Assembly (NCBI GenBank): GCA_029880285.1
Contig: JAOUOS010000028.1
Location: 1-43,111 of the forward strand
DNA: 43,111 nt
Source: Spirochaetia bacterium
GTDB taxonomy: Bacteria; Spirochaetota; Leptospiria; Turneriellales; JAOUOS01
Direction of reading: 5' to 3'
Part shown: positions 1-8,320 of the stretch, one piece after another
Layout of the letters: every line of letters begins with the position of its first letter
Position numbering within the stretch: position 1 is the stretch's first letter
The notes under the pieces: model-generated
What the model saw: only the letters and a program-made list of their open reading frames with translations
What the model was told of the DNA's origin: nothing
Databases searched by the model: none
Program-made: the position numbers and the translations under genes

Positions 1-1976
1 GTTCCGGCAGAAACCCAAAATGCTGCAGCGGCGCCCCCTGTATCGGCAACTTCATTATTTATAAAGGTTGTATAGCGAATAACGCCTTTGCCTCCGTTTG
101 GCAATAAATAATTTAATCCGGCGCCGCCTGATCCTGTACCTAACCATGCATTATCTTTAATCAATGAATAATCAATTACAAGAGATGTTTCTACAAATAG
201 AGCTTTTACAGCATACTCAATAACAACAAAACTTAAATAACTGCCGCCTAAATGATTATTGCTCATGTCAATATTTGAAGGTACTGATGAGGGCTTATAG
301 TGAATTCCGTTCCAGTCGCCTTTGGCAGGTGTCGCTGAGGCCGATGTAAATAAAACCATCTCTTGAGCGTTACCCTCGGCGTTTAGCTGACCAATTTGTC
401 CCGCGCCGGTAGTTGCCGGATCGTCCACAATAAGTTGGGTGCCCGATGAAAATAATACTTTAACTCCCGGTTCTATAAAAAGCCATGCGTCAATAGTTAA
501 ATTGGCGGTAACACAATAAGGGCCGTTTGCCTTTGTCCAAATTGTATCTGTTAAGATAGTTGCTGCTGTATCACCCGGTGTAACTATATTACAGTTATTA
601 GTTGCTGCCTCAGCAAAAGCCGTACCAAGAAGCTGTGAAGCTACATCGTATGCTTCAACTTTATAATTATAGGTTGTATTTGTAGAAAGGCCGCTGTCTA
701 CCCAATAAGTAAAACTGGGACTTATTCTGTGTATTTCGGTATAAGGGTTTGCGCCTGTTTTTCTGTAAATTACATATTCAGTGGACGTTTCCATCTTTTG
801 CCAGCCAAGTCGAACCTCTGTTGTGCTTATAGCCGCAGCCGTAAAGTTAATGCTGGCGTTACCCCCCACACCTGTAGCCACTCCAAAAGCATCAGAAATA
901 CCGGTTAAGGTTGAATTTGTTTGGTCTTCGGCTCTTATAATTAAATTCGGTGTAAGCGCACTATAAATTATATCAAGAGTTACTGTCCCACCGGCAAGCG
1001 TCGCTGTTAAAGGCGATATTTGACCTGTACCGCCGGTTGAAGTTAAATTAACGGTTCCTATGTAATCAGTAAATAACGCGCCATCAGTACCTACGGCATT
1101 TATGGTAACCGAAAAAGGCTGGCCGGTTAATGCCGGTTCGTTTTGAATAAATTCAAAGCCCGCCATAGAAGCCGGTTTAGTCGCGTTAAACGGATCGCTT
1201 GTACCGTTCATATTGGCGTCTAAAGCTGCTGTTATAATAAGCGCGATACTTTCTGTTTGGCCGTCGGTTAGGGTGTTGTTTGAATAATTTAAAGTTACCG
1301 TCTGCGTTCCCTGAATAAATCCCGGTTCAGAAATTACCGATAAATTTCCCGCGCCTGTAACGGTAAATATTAAATTATCAGAAAAGTTTTGCAGTAAATT
1401 ACCGGTAATAGAATCTACTGCGTCTATTATTACATCAAAATCTTCACCCGTATTTACTACAGGCTGTACAATAATTCGAAAATGTCTTTGCACTGCCGAA
1501 GGGTCATATCCGGTAAAATTTATAGTAACTCCTTTTTTGCCTGCTTCGGTTCCGTTTTCTCCCATTATATTAAATACTCTTAGCGTATAAACTGTATTAG
1601 GAATTTGAGGGTCGGTTATTATATGAAATATTTTTTGGTTTGATAAATTTTGAGCGGCCGTATATATTTTTAATAGCTGCCCCGACTGATTTTCAATAAT
1701 AAAATCTTGTGGGCCGTTAAAAGATTCGGGCCTGATATTTTGCTGAAACTGTACCTGAATGCTGGTAGAATTCATGGTCTCAATATTGGCAAAAGTTATG
1801 GACTCTTTATCGGGTACCTTGTCGCCGTTTAATATGTCTTCCTGACTAACTGAGCATGCGGTTAGTAAAAAAAGCGCTATTAGCCCACGGCGACCTGTGG
1901 TGTTACACCAGTTGGCGAAGCCTTGCAATGCCGAACTATAGCTGTGGGTCATATAATGCATTATTATGTTTTTCAT
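1..1976 (-). CDS. Large surface lipoprotein with FN3-like and parallel beta-helix regions (partial, 3' end outside window)
   Basis: I translated the minus strand from an ATG at 1976 to the window edge; the frame stays open for 658 codons. An AGGA ribosome site sits 8 nt before the ATG, which lies 10 nt after the stop of the preceding gene, so the two form an operon. The N-terminus ends in a hydrophobic stretch and a lipobox (LLTAC, Cys about 41), implying a lipid-anchored envelope protein. Several beta-rich, Thr/Asn-rich repeats of about 100 residues follow. Next comes an FN3-like segment (about residues 385-455, with VIYRK and TTYNYKVEAYD), then a segment with the rhythm of a right-handed beta-helix (LTIDAWLFIEPGVKV, WNGIHY). 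The function is unknown; adhesion or surface display is a guess. The presequence before the lipobox is unusually long because a GC-rich palindrome is translated in frame there. Confidence 0.85.
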   Translation of the reverse strand, partial: MKNIIMHYMTHSYSSALQGFANWCNTTGRRGLIALFLLTACSVSQEDILNGDKVPDKESITFANIETMNSTSIQVQFQQNIRPESFNGPQDFIIENQSGQLLKIYTAAQNLSNQKIFHIITDPQIPNTVYTLRVFNIMGENGTEAGKKGVTINFTGYDPSAVQRHFRIIVQPVVNTGEDFDVIIDAVDSITGNLLQNFSDNLIFTVTGAGNLSVISEPGFIQGTQTVTLNYSNNTLTDGQTESIALIITAALDANMNGTSDPFNATKPASMAGFEFIQNEPALTGQPFSVTINAVGTDGALFTDYIGTVNLTSTGGTGQISPLTATLAGGTVTLDIIYSALTPNLIIRAEDQTNSTLTGISDAFGVATGVGGNASINFTAAAISTTEVRLGWQKMETSTEYVIYRKTGANPYTEIHRISPSFTYWVDSGLSTNTTYNYKVEAYDVASQLLGTAFAEAATNNCNIVTPGDTAATILTDTIWTKANGPYCVTANLTIDAWLFIEPGVKVLFSSGTQLIVDDPATTGAGQIGQLNAEGNAQEMVLFTSASATPAKGDWNGIHYKPSSVPSNIDMSNNHLGGSYLSFVVIEYAVKALFVETSLVIDYSLIKDNAWLGTGSGGAGLNYLLPNGGKGVIRYTTFINNEVADTGGAAAAFWVSAG
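1883..1949. repeat. GC-rich palindromic element inside the lipoprotein presequence
   Basis: The outer arms 1883-1891 and 1941-1949 pair over 9 bp with two G-T wobbles. Inside are TGGTG-TTA-CACCA (1898-1910) and AGTTGGC pairing with GCCGAACT around one bulged base (1910-1916 with 1930-1937), so the whole can fold as a branched cruciform. It is visibly richer in GC than the surroundings. It is read through in frame and encodes about 22 residues just before the hydrophobic core of the signal peptide. Such coding palindromes are known as mobile repeats in other bacteria. I see only this one copy here, so its repeat status is inference. Confidence 0.55.
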
Positions 1977-1986
1977 TTTATCTATC

Positions 1987-3093
1987 CTACCATTTAAAAT
2001 TAATTCCGCCTGTCGCGGTGTTTATGTATGTTATTCCTGGCTTTTCAATTTCGGCCATGCATCGGGCGCCTAGAATCACAGATAAAAACGGATTTAGCTT
2101 AAATGAAACCTCCGATCCGCCGGCGGCAAAGGGTATAATAATTGAGTTGGTTGTCTGAATCTCACCGTTAAAATTGGTCAATTGCCATACAATACCGCCC
2201 CCTATTTGTGGATGCAGGCCTAGAAATTTAAAATAAATTAAATCCCAGCCTGTGTAACCGCTAAAAACATAATTACTTGATGTTACGTCATAATGATCAA
2301 TGCTTACGTTTTTTTCTTTAACAGGGCTATGTTTAAAAATACCTGTTTCAAATTGAAGAGCAAAAGAATTGTGAAAGCGTGAAAGATTAGTTTTTGCCGC
2401 AATAAAAAAAGCGGGCTGTTCGAGGTTAATTCTTTTCGCAACGCCGTATAACGCCAGAACAGGACCCGCGCGAAATCCTAAATTGAAATTTTCAAAAAAA
2501 GGAGCTTTTTCTACTTCGTCTTTAAGACCTTTTTTTTCCCATTCTTCGCGGCTGGGCAGTACTGCCTTGGCTTCTTCATTAATTCTCTCGACAATTTTAT
2601 TTACCGATTCAAAAATTCTATTATCAGCCGGGCCTTCTTCAATAAATTCAGCAACTGGTTTTTTTGTCGCGATATTTAAAATTCTTACTTGTGTTGCTAT
2701 AATAGGCAGGTCTTTATCTTTTTTATATTCAACATTTTTTGCATCGTCTGTAGATATTATCTTAAACCCTCCCGAAATTATAATGTCCTGCTGGGCCAAG
2801 AGACCCAAATTTGTTGCGACTGATTTTGTGTAATAGTCGTCTTTGTATAAAAAGTTAAGATCAGCGACTTCTTCCCATTTGGAGCGGTCAATTTCTTGAA
2901 AAACAAATTTTTTAATCATGCCTTCTCTTACCGCATCTGTGATTGACACTTCAAGATATTGAAAATTAGGTTTTTTTTCAATATTAATAAAATCAAGAAT
3001 TATTACTTTTTTCATTTCAAGAGCAAGTAAAGATGAAAAAGTAAATATGAAAAATATTGCTGCTAGAACGAAATTTGTTTTTGTTATATTCAT
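1987..3093 (-). CDS. CsgG/TolB-like N-terminal domain with C-terminal outer-membrane barrel, hypothetical
   Basis: The chosen start (ATG at 3093) gives a good signal peptide (a Phe/Ile-rich core ending SSLLALE). An in-frame TTG 34 codons upstream (3195) is less likely: it lies within a TTGACA motif and would put a charged stretch before the signal peptide. After the signal come about 170 residues resembling the CsgG/FlgO/TolB-N class of periplasmic domains (VIILDF, SITDAVREGMIKK, a variable linker, then VRILNIATKKPVAEF). The last 150 residues have alternating hydrophobic beta-strand character and end in aromatic FKW, as expected for an outer-membrane barrel. The gene lies 10 bp upstream of the large lipoprotein and shares its operon. 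A role in surface assembly is possible but inferred from fold resemblance only. Confidence 0.7.
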   Translation of the reverse strand: MNITKTNFVLAAIFFIFTFSSLLALEMKKVIILDFINIEKKPNFQYLEVSITDAVREGMIKKFVFQEIDRSKWEEVADLNFLYKDDYYTKSVATNLGLLAQQDIIISGGFKIISTDDAKNVEYKKDKDLPIIATQVRILNIATKKPVAEFIEEGPADNRIFESVNKIVERINEEAKAVLPSREEWEKKGLKDEVEKAPFFENFNLGFRAGPVLALYGVAKRINLEQPAFFIAAKTNLSRFHNSFALQFETGIFKHSPVKEKNVSIDHYDVTSSNYVFSGYTGWDLIYFKFLGLHPQIGGGIVWQLTNFNGEIQTTNSIIIPFAAGGSEVSFKLNPFLSVILGARCMAEIEKPGITYINTATGGINFKW

Positions 3094-3374
3094 TTTTTTT
3101 ATAATCTGATAAGTTATAAATCTATTCTTTAGTGCCTTCCATTTCTTTTCAAGCTTATCTGAATAGTAGCTTACACTATTTTTTTTGTTTGTCAATAGCC
3201 AATTTTAGCTATTTTTGTTTACTGATATTCGTTTTTATTTTTGAGAAATCAAATTTTCTTGTCAGTTTGAATAATTGTTGAAGTATAGTCAATTTAAAAT
3301 AGTCTTACTTAGAAAACAAAAAGTTAAGCTATGAAGATATATTTTAAAAATAATTTTTTATATAATTAAAAATC

Positions 3375-3683
3375 ATGAGAGAAATACTATTTATATTATT
3401 AGATATTTTTGTATATGTTGTTATTGCTGGTTTTTTAAGCTGGTTATACTATTACTGGCGAAAAAAAGATTTGTTGGGCGGTTTTATTGGCGGTATTGTT
3501 GTAGGTTTAGCGGGTTCTATTCTGGGGGCACTTCTTTTTCACAAACCTTTAGAGGTAGTTATTGATTTTTTACAAAAAGGAATAGGTTCTAATGTTGATA
3601 TATTGGCGGCTTTTATTGGCGGGTATACGGCACTTTTTATTTTTAATAAAATAAATCACGATAGAACGCGGCAAGACTATTAA
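3375..3683 (+). CDS. Small integral membrane protein
   Basis: This 102-residue protein has three hydrophobic segments (about 3-26, 35-57 and 74-92). The middle one is Gly-rich (GGFIGGIVVGLAGSILGALL), which recalls the GlsB/transglycosylase-associated family of small membrane proteins. The resemblance is weak and I assign no function. The start ATG is followed at once by the first membrane segment, so an upstream start is unlikely. It is divergent from the CsgG-like gene across an AT-rich gap of 281 bp, which must hold promoters for both directions, although I could not pick clear boxes there. The next gene starts 11 bp downstream, so they are probably cotranscribed. Confidence 0.7.
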   Translation: MREILFILLDIFVYVVIAGFLSWLYYYWRKKDLLGGFIGGIVVGLAGSILGALLFHKPLEVVIDFLQKGIGSNVDILAAFIGGYTALFIFNKINHDRTRQDY

Positions 3684-3694
3684 TAATTTTCTTA

Positions 3695-4399
3695 ATGCTT
3701 AAAAAAGCAATTATTATTATCTTTTTTTGTCTATTATTATTAATTGGCTTTAGAGAGGCAGGCCCTGAAGCAATCTTAAACTCAAGTATAAGAAAAACTG
3801 ATTTATGGTTTCATAAATTCATGTTAGAAAGCACTTCAAAACAAGAGGTAAAGCAAAATGACTGGATATTTATGAGAAGATATTATTATCTAACCCGTTT
3901 TTTTTCGTCTATAGGTATAGAAAGATGTGATACTTATTATTCAAAGGAAAACTGTAACAATCAAGAGTATCTAATTTATCAAGTAAAAGAGAAAAATCCA
4001 TTATTAAGAAATCTTGAAATTCATATAAATGAAAATCCACAAGTAATTTGGATTTTTAATAATGCGCCTCAAGAAAAAGAAAATATTCAAATTTTAAGTT
4101 CTTTTTTTGAAATATCTCATTATTATTTACATAGTTGCAGAGAATTCTTACCTGCCCGTTGGATATTTTTAAGTGATAATTCAAATACAAGTTTATTAGA
4201 AGATTATAATTTATCTGAAGATATTCAAAGCTTTATTGGTACAATATTAAAAATGAAGAAAGCTGTTTTATTGAAAAAAGAAAATAACGGCTGGCAGCCA
4301 AAAGAAGTAACTTTGGGTAAGGGTATAAATCTTGAGACAAACTTTGAGTACTTAAATAGTAATAAAGAAAAATACAAGGGATATTTTTGTTCCATATGA
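3695..4399 (+). CDS. Hypothetical membrane-anchored or secreted protein
   Basis: I do not recognise this 234-residue protein. Residues 1-18 form a strongly hydrophobic signal or anchor (KKAIIIIFFCLLLLIGF); the rest is polar and rich in Asn, Lys and Glu, so the protein is probably exported. It contains a handful of cysteines, including a pair in CDTYYSKENC, which could form a disulfide outside the cytoplasm. Its stop overlaps the ATG of cmoA (ATGA), showing translational coupling. That coupling with a tRNA-modification gene looks like operon packing rather than a functional link. Confidence 0.65.
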   Translation: MLKKAIIIIFFCLLLLIGFREAGPEAILNSSIRKTDLWFHKFMLESTSKQEVKQNDWIFMRRYYYLTRFFSSIGIERCDTYYSKENCNNQEYLIYQVKEKNPLLRNLEIHINENPQVIWIFNNAPQEKENIQILSSFFEISHYYLHSCREFLPARWIFLSDNSNTSLLEDYNLSEDIQSFIGTILKMKKAVLLKKENNGWQPKEVTLGKGINLETNFEYLNSNKEKYKGYFCSI

Positions 4400-5118
4400 A
4401 AGATACACTTTATAAAAAAAAAACTAGAACTGTACCAAATTTTACATTTTCAAAAGAAGTAACTTTGGTATTTGATGATATGATAAAAAGATCGGTTCCC
4501 TGTTATCATGAAACTCTTTGGCAAATTTCACAGTTAATCAATTTAAATTTCTATAAAGATATTCAAATATATGATTTGGGTTGTTCCACAGGAAACTTAT
4601 TATTTTTTTTAAGTGGAGTTCTCAAAAAAAAATCTTTTTCTTACACAGGAATAGACAGCTCGCCTTCTATGATTGAAAAAGCAAAACAAAAAAATTATAA
4701 ACTCACAAAAAACCAAAAAGCTTCTTTTTTTACAGAAGATATACTAGCCTATGAATACGAACAGGCAAATGTTTTTATTGCCAATTATGTACTTCAATTT
4801 GTACCAATTAGAAAAAGAGCCGATTTTATCAAAAGCATATATTTGTCTTTGCGCCAAAAGGGAGTTTTTATATTGTCTGAAAAAATACAAGAAAAAGACA
4901 ATATGATTTCAAATATACATACATTGATGCATTATGGTTTTAAAAAAAATGAGGGATATTCTGATATTGAAATAGAGCAAAAAAACAAATCTCTTAAGAA
5001 TATCTTAAAACCACTAACATTAGAAGAAAATTTATTTTTACTAAAAAAAGCAGGTTTTAAAAAGATGGATGTTTTTTATAAATGGTGTAACTTTACATCC
5101 ATAATAGCCTTTAAATAG
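4396..5118 (+). CDS. cmoA: Carboxy-S-adenosyl-L-methionine synthase CmoA
   Basis: CmoA converts SAM and prephenate to carboxy-SAM, the donor used by CmoB to modify uridine 34 of tRNAs. Family marks are the N-terminal DTLY, VFDDMIKRSVPCYHE, the SAM-binding IYDLGCSTGN and GIDSSPSMIEKA, then NYVLQFVP, LSEKIQEKD and the C-terminal ENLFLLKKAGF. Length and motif order match the Escherichia coli enzyme. I chose the ATG at 4396, which overlaps the upstream stop as ATGA. A TTG at 4387 lies closer to an AAGGGA ribosome site, so the true protein could be three residues longer. The stop is followed after one base by the cmoB start, a tight two-gene unit for one pathway. Confidence 0.93.
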   Translation: MKDTLYKKKTRTVPNFTFSKEVTLVFDDMIKRSVPCYHETLWQISQLINLNFYKDIQIYDLGCSTGNLLFFLSGVLKKKSFSYTGIDSSPSMIEKAKQKNYKLTKNQKASFFTEDILAYEYEQANVFIANYVLQFVPIRKRADFIKSIYLSLRQKGVFILSEKIQEKDNMISNIHTLMHYGFKKNEGYSDIEIEQKNKSLKNILKPLTLEENLFLLKKAGFKKMDVFYKWCNFTSIIAFK

Positions 5119-5119
5119 A

Positions 5120-6082
5120 ATGTTAGAAAATCAGCTTAAATATTTATATCCTTATGAAGATAAAATAGATTTAAGTTCTTTAAAGAAAATTATATCAAAA
5201 ACTAAATTAACAAATGAAAAAAATAAAATTTTTATAGATGCTCTGGAAAGCGTAAAAAAAATTAAAACAGGATATAAAGATTATAGCTCTGCCATTGTAA
5301 AAATTGGGCACTATCAAGAAATTAATGATAAAGAAAAAGAGATACTTAAAAAATCGCTTTCGGCTTTTATACCTTATAGAAAGGGACCTTTTTCTATTTT
5401 TGGAATAGATATAGACGCAGAGTGGAGAAGCGATCTTAAATGGGATAGATTTCTTCCTTTTATAGATGATATGCAAGATAAAAAAATATGTGATATAGGT
5501 GCAAACAGCGGATATTATATGTTTCGAATGGCTCACCATGGGCCACAATTGGTTTTAGGTATTGACCCTACTTTAAGGTTTAAATATACTTTCGAACTTT
5601 TTCAAAATTTTGCGAAAGAACCAAACTTATATTATGAATTATTTGGCTTTCAACATTTAAAATATTTTAAAAGTTTTTTTGATATAATATTTTGTATGGG
5701 AATTATTTACCATCATAAAAATCCTTTAGAAGTATTAAACAATGTTTTTGCGGCATTAAAGCCGGGAGGACAAATTTTGGTAGAATCAATGGGTGTTGAA
5801 GGTAATACCTCGACTGCGTTTTTTCCTGAAAAAAAATATGCCGGAGTCTCTGGGGTTTGGTTTGTGCCCGATGAAAAGTGTCTGTATAACTGGCTTAAAA
5901 GAACGGGATATTCCGATATAGAATGTCATCATAATATTCTGTTAAGTGAAACCGAGCAAAGAAAAACCAACTGGTCGCCTTACAAAAGTTATTCAGATTT
6001 CATAAATATAAAAAACCGTAATGAAACAATCGAGGGTTACCAATTGCCCCGAAGAATTTATTTTACCGCCAGAAAAAAATAA
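5120..6082 (+). CDS. cmoB: tRNA U34 carboxymethyltransferase CmoB
   Basis: CmoB transfers the carboxymethyl group from carboxy-SAM to 5-hydroxyuridine-34, giving cmo5U in tRNAs that read four-codon boxes. Diagnostic segments are RKGPFSIFGIDIDAEWRSDLKWDR (written across about residues 89-112), CDIGANSGYYMFRM (SAM site), GIDPTLRFKY, CMGIIYHHKNPLEVL, LKPGGQILVES, a late EQRKTNWSP and EGYQLPRRI near the C-terminus. At 320 residues it is the usual length. It directly follows cmoA with a 1-nt gap. The enzymes that make the 5-hydroxyuridine precursor are not in the window. Confidence 0.94.
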   Translation: MLENQLKYLYPYEDKIDLSSLKKIISKTKLTNEKNKIFIDALESVKKIKTGYKDYSSAIVKIGHYQEINDKEKEILKKSLSAFIPYRKGPFSIFGIDIDAEWRSDLKWDRFLPFIDDMQDKKICDIGANSGYYMFRMAHHGPQLVLGIDPTLRFKYTFELFQNFAKEPNLYYELFGFQHLKYFKSFFDIIFCMGIIYHHKNPLEVLNNVFAALKPGGQILVESMGVEGNTSTAFFPEKKYAGVSGVWFVPDEKCLYNWLKRTGYSDIECHHNILLSETEQRKTNWSPYKSYSDFINIKNRNETIEGYQLPRRIYFTARKK

Positions 6083-6113
6083 ATTATATTATTATATAGC
6101 AATAATAAGAATC

Positions 6114-6884
6114 ATGATAAACAGAGTTAAAAATATATATTTTTGTTCACTTTTAAGTTTAAGTTTTGTTGTCTTTATTTTTCTATCCTGCGGAAAAACT
6201 CAAATTAAAAAATCATTAGACGTGTCTTCACAAGTTGACGAGTTTAAAAAGTTAAACTGGTCTTATAAAATAGACTTTATCCAGAGTATTCAACAAGTAT
6301 CTGAAAATAAAATTGAAGAAAAAATTTTTAATATAGCACTTGAAGATTCCCATACCTTTGTTATTAAATATACATTAAAAAAAATTAGAGAATTAAAACT
6401 TGAAAATTTTAGAGAAAAAGCATATTTATTATCTTCGTATTATGATCCTATGGTTCGCTGGTATGCGCTTTTATATCTTGAAAGTATAAAGCCAGAAAAG
6501 GAAGATTTAATTTATATCTCGAAAAGATTTACAGATAGTGAATGGCTTGTGCGAGAGGCTGCTGTAAGAAGTGTTCAAAAATATGAATTAGAGCGAAAAA
6601 GAAAAAAATATTACTATAAACTGATCTTTCGATTAGCAGAAAAAAACCCTCTGGTTTTAAAGCAAATTTATTTTACCCTAAGATGGTACGATCCTAAAAA
6701 ATCACTGCCTTATTTAATAAAAAGATCTTATTTGGCCAGAACCAAAACAGAAATGATACTTATTTTAGAAGAATTAAGTCAGTTTAAAAGCAGGTCAGCG
6801 CAAAGACGGGTTTTAGAGGTTGCCAGAAATCATAAAGATGGAGTAGTTCGTTTTCAAGCTTTAAGTCTTTATCAAAATATGTGA
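6114..6884 (+). CDS. HEAT-repeat lipoprotein, hypothetical
   Basis: The start ATG at 6114 gives a lipoprotein signal peptide with lipobox FLSC; the open frame extends 31 codons further upstream into the end of cmoB, but that would bury the signal. The mature part is alpha-helical with repeating units of about 30-35 residues of HEAT/PBS type (SYYDPMVRWYALLYLES, DSEWLVREAAVRSVQKYE, HKDGVVRFQALSLYQ). These superhelical proteins usually serve as protein-binding scaffolds. It follows cmoB after 31 bp and is probably the last gene of that operon. The partner is unknown. Confidence 0.75.
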   Translation: MINRVKNIYFCSLLSLSFVVFIFLSCGKTQIKKSLDVSSQVDEFKKLNWSYKIDFIQSIQQVSENKIEEKIFNIALEDSHTFVIKYTLKKIRELKLENFREKAYLLSSYYDPMVRWYALLYLESIKPEKEDLIYISKRFTDSEWLVREAAVRSVQKYELERKRKKYYYKLIFRLAEKNPLVLKQIYFTLRWYDPKKSLPYLIKRSYLARTKTEMILILEELSQFKSRSAQRRVLEVARNHKDGVVRFQALSLYQNM

Positions 6885-6910
6885 ATTTCGCGATGAAATT
6901 ATTTTTATAG
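6884..6910 (+). terminator. Weak hairpin terminator candidate
   Basis: AATTTC at 6884-6889 pairs with GAAATT at 6895-6900 around GCGAT, followed by ATTTTTAT. The stem is only 6 bp, but it lies exactly between two convergent genes, where a terminator is expected. Confidence 0.35.
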
Positions 6911-6939
6911 TACGTGATAAATATTAAGATAAATTATGT

Positions 6940-8124
6940 CTAGAAAAATTCGACCTCGCCTATTTTTTCCATATTATCAAAAGTAATTTGTTCTGTTTTT
7001 GCATAAATTTCATGCGCCCTTTTTTCATTAATTTCCAATAGCTTATAGATATTAATTTCACCAATGCGGCCTCTAATATTACTTAAGTCAATTTTTTCTG
7101 CATAGATTACATCTTCAATTATATTTATTGTATTTTCTTCAATTAAAATATCTGTTTTTACCATTTTTGTTAAAGATTCAAGTCGGCTTGCCACATTTAC
7201 GGGATCGCCTAAAACTGTATATTCCATACGGTTGTGTGATCCTATGTTCCCGGCGAAAATTTTTCCTGAAGCGATACCAATGCCTAAAGCAATAGGGTCT
7301 TTAATTTTAGGTGGACGGGTTTCATTATAGATTTTAATAAATTCTCTTATTTTAATAGCGCTTCTTGCCGCGTTATAGGCATCGTTGCTATAAACGACAG
7401 GGCAGCCAAAAGTGGCTAAAATTCCATCTCCCATAAATTTATTTACTGAGCCGTAATTTGAGTAGATAATATTTGTAATATTTTCAAAGATATCACATAA
7501 AAATGTGGCAAATTCCTGAGCTCCTAATGTTTCAGCCAGAGAAGTAGAGTTTCGAAGATCAAAAAACATAATTGTAGCAAAAGTATTAATGCCGCCTAAT
7601 TTCGAAAAACTTTCGTCTTGTAAAATTTTATCCATAATATCATTTGAAAAAAACTTAGAAAATATTTGTTTCTCTTTTTCAAGTTGATTGTTTATTTTAC
7701 TTAAAGCAGTTTGGTTTCTTTTTGATTCTAATATATTAGCCATTTTTATGGCTAGTTCTGTTTCACGAATTGGTTTATAAATAATATCTTTTGCGCCCGC
7801 CGCCAGACCTTCAATTGCTGTAGCTTCTGATGTATCTGAAGTTATTAAAAGCACTGGAGTATCGTCAAGCATATTATTGCTTTCAAGCTGCCGCAAAAGT
7901 TGAATCCCATGAATATCTGGCAAATGGATATCAAGAAAAATTAAATCAGGCCTAAATTGTATGGCTGTTTGCAATCCCTTCTTTCCGGTAGATACCAGTT
8001 TCGCGTGAAAAGAATATTTGCTAATTTTAGATAAATGAGTTAATATTTCTTTTAGTATTCTCCGTTGAATTTCGTCATCTTCTATAATAAGAATTTTAGC
8101 TGCATAATTTGTCCCATTATTCAT
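6940..8124 (-). CDS. Response regulator fused to class III adenylate/guanylate cyclase
   Basis: Residues 10-130 form a receiver domain: acidic pair E15-D16-D17, phospho-acceptor D65 (FLDIHLPD), T95 and K117 (IIYKPI). A short coiled linker (135-160) leads to a class III nucleotide cyclase catalytic domain (about 180-370). It carries both metal aspartates (D189 in FFDLRNS and D233 in GDG), substrate residues K229 and D307 typical of adenylate rather than guanylate specificity, and transition-state N310 and R314 in VNVASRLE. All catalytic residues appear present, so it should make cAMP when phosphorylated by an unlinked histidine kinase. No transmembrane segment is seen, so it is cytoplasmic. 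It is divergent from the nos cluster across a 231-bp gap that contains the FNR-type box. Confidence 0.9.
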   Translation of the reverse strand: MNNGTNYAAKILIIEDDEIQRRILKEILTHLSKISKYSFHAKLVSTGKKGLQTAIQFRPDLIFLDIHLPDIHGIQLLRQLESNNMLDDTPVLLITSDTSEATAIEGLAAGAKDIIYKPIRETELAIKMANILESKRNQTALSKINNQLEKEKQIFSKFFSNDIMDKILQDESFSKLGGINTFATIMFFDLRNSTSLAETLGAQEFATFLCDIFENITNIIYSNYGSVNKFMGDGILATFGCPVVYSNDAYNAARSAIKIREFIKIYNETRPPKIKDPIALGIGIASGKIFAGNIGSHNRMEYTVLGDPVNVASRLESLTKMVKTDILIEENTINIIEDVIYAEKIDLSNIRGRIGEINIYKLLEINEKRAHEIYAKTEQITFDNMEKIGEVEFF

Positions 8125-8173
8125 ATGTAAGTATATGTTACAATAATTATCAAAATATTTCTATAAAAAATAA

Positions 8174-8187
8174 TTGATATACATCAA
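8174..8187. promoter_or_regulatory. FNR/CRP-superfamily binding site (TTGAT-N4-ATCAA)
   Basis: TTGATATACATCAA is an exact match to the FNR/NNR/Dnr consensus, and the dyad extends to 8 bp per arm (8171-8190). It lies 50 nt before the cyclase start and 169 nt before the cytochrome c start, so it could serve either direction. About 40-50 bp downstream are AT-rich -10-like hexamers (TATAAG near 8223), a spacing compatible with activation of the nos operon. In other bacteria such sites answer to low oxygen or NO. The regulator itself is not in the window. Confidence 0.72.
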
Positions 8188-8320
8188 TTATCTTGCGTAA
8201 ATTCAGTTTTTTTTCACTAAATTATAAGAATTTTATATAAAAAATGAAAAATTCTGGACAAAATATGTTTTTAATTAGTTTAGGATAAATCATTTTCATC
8301 TTTGGAATGATAACAAATAT

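Noticed and set aside
1883..1949. Palindrome as an integron attC site
   Set aside because: It has bulged arms like attC, but I find no GTTRRRY/RYYYAAC core pair at the arm ends and no cassette-like neighbours.
1856..2158. Forward-strand open frames at 781-966, 1856-2158 and 2483-2833
   Set aside because: They are antisense to minus-strand genes with continuous frames, signal peptides and recognisable domain character, and have no ribosome sites or protein-like composition.
3163..3195. TTGACA at 3195-3190 (minus) as promoter of the CsgG-like gene
   Set aside because: At 16-17 bp spacing the -10 match is poor (TAAGCT/AAGCTA), and the better TACTAT is 21 bp away. Too weak to list.
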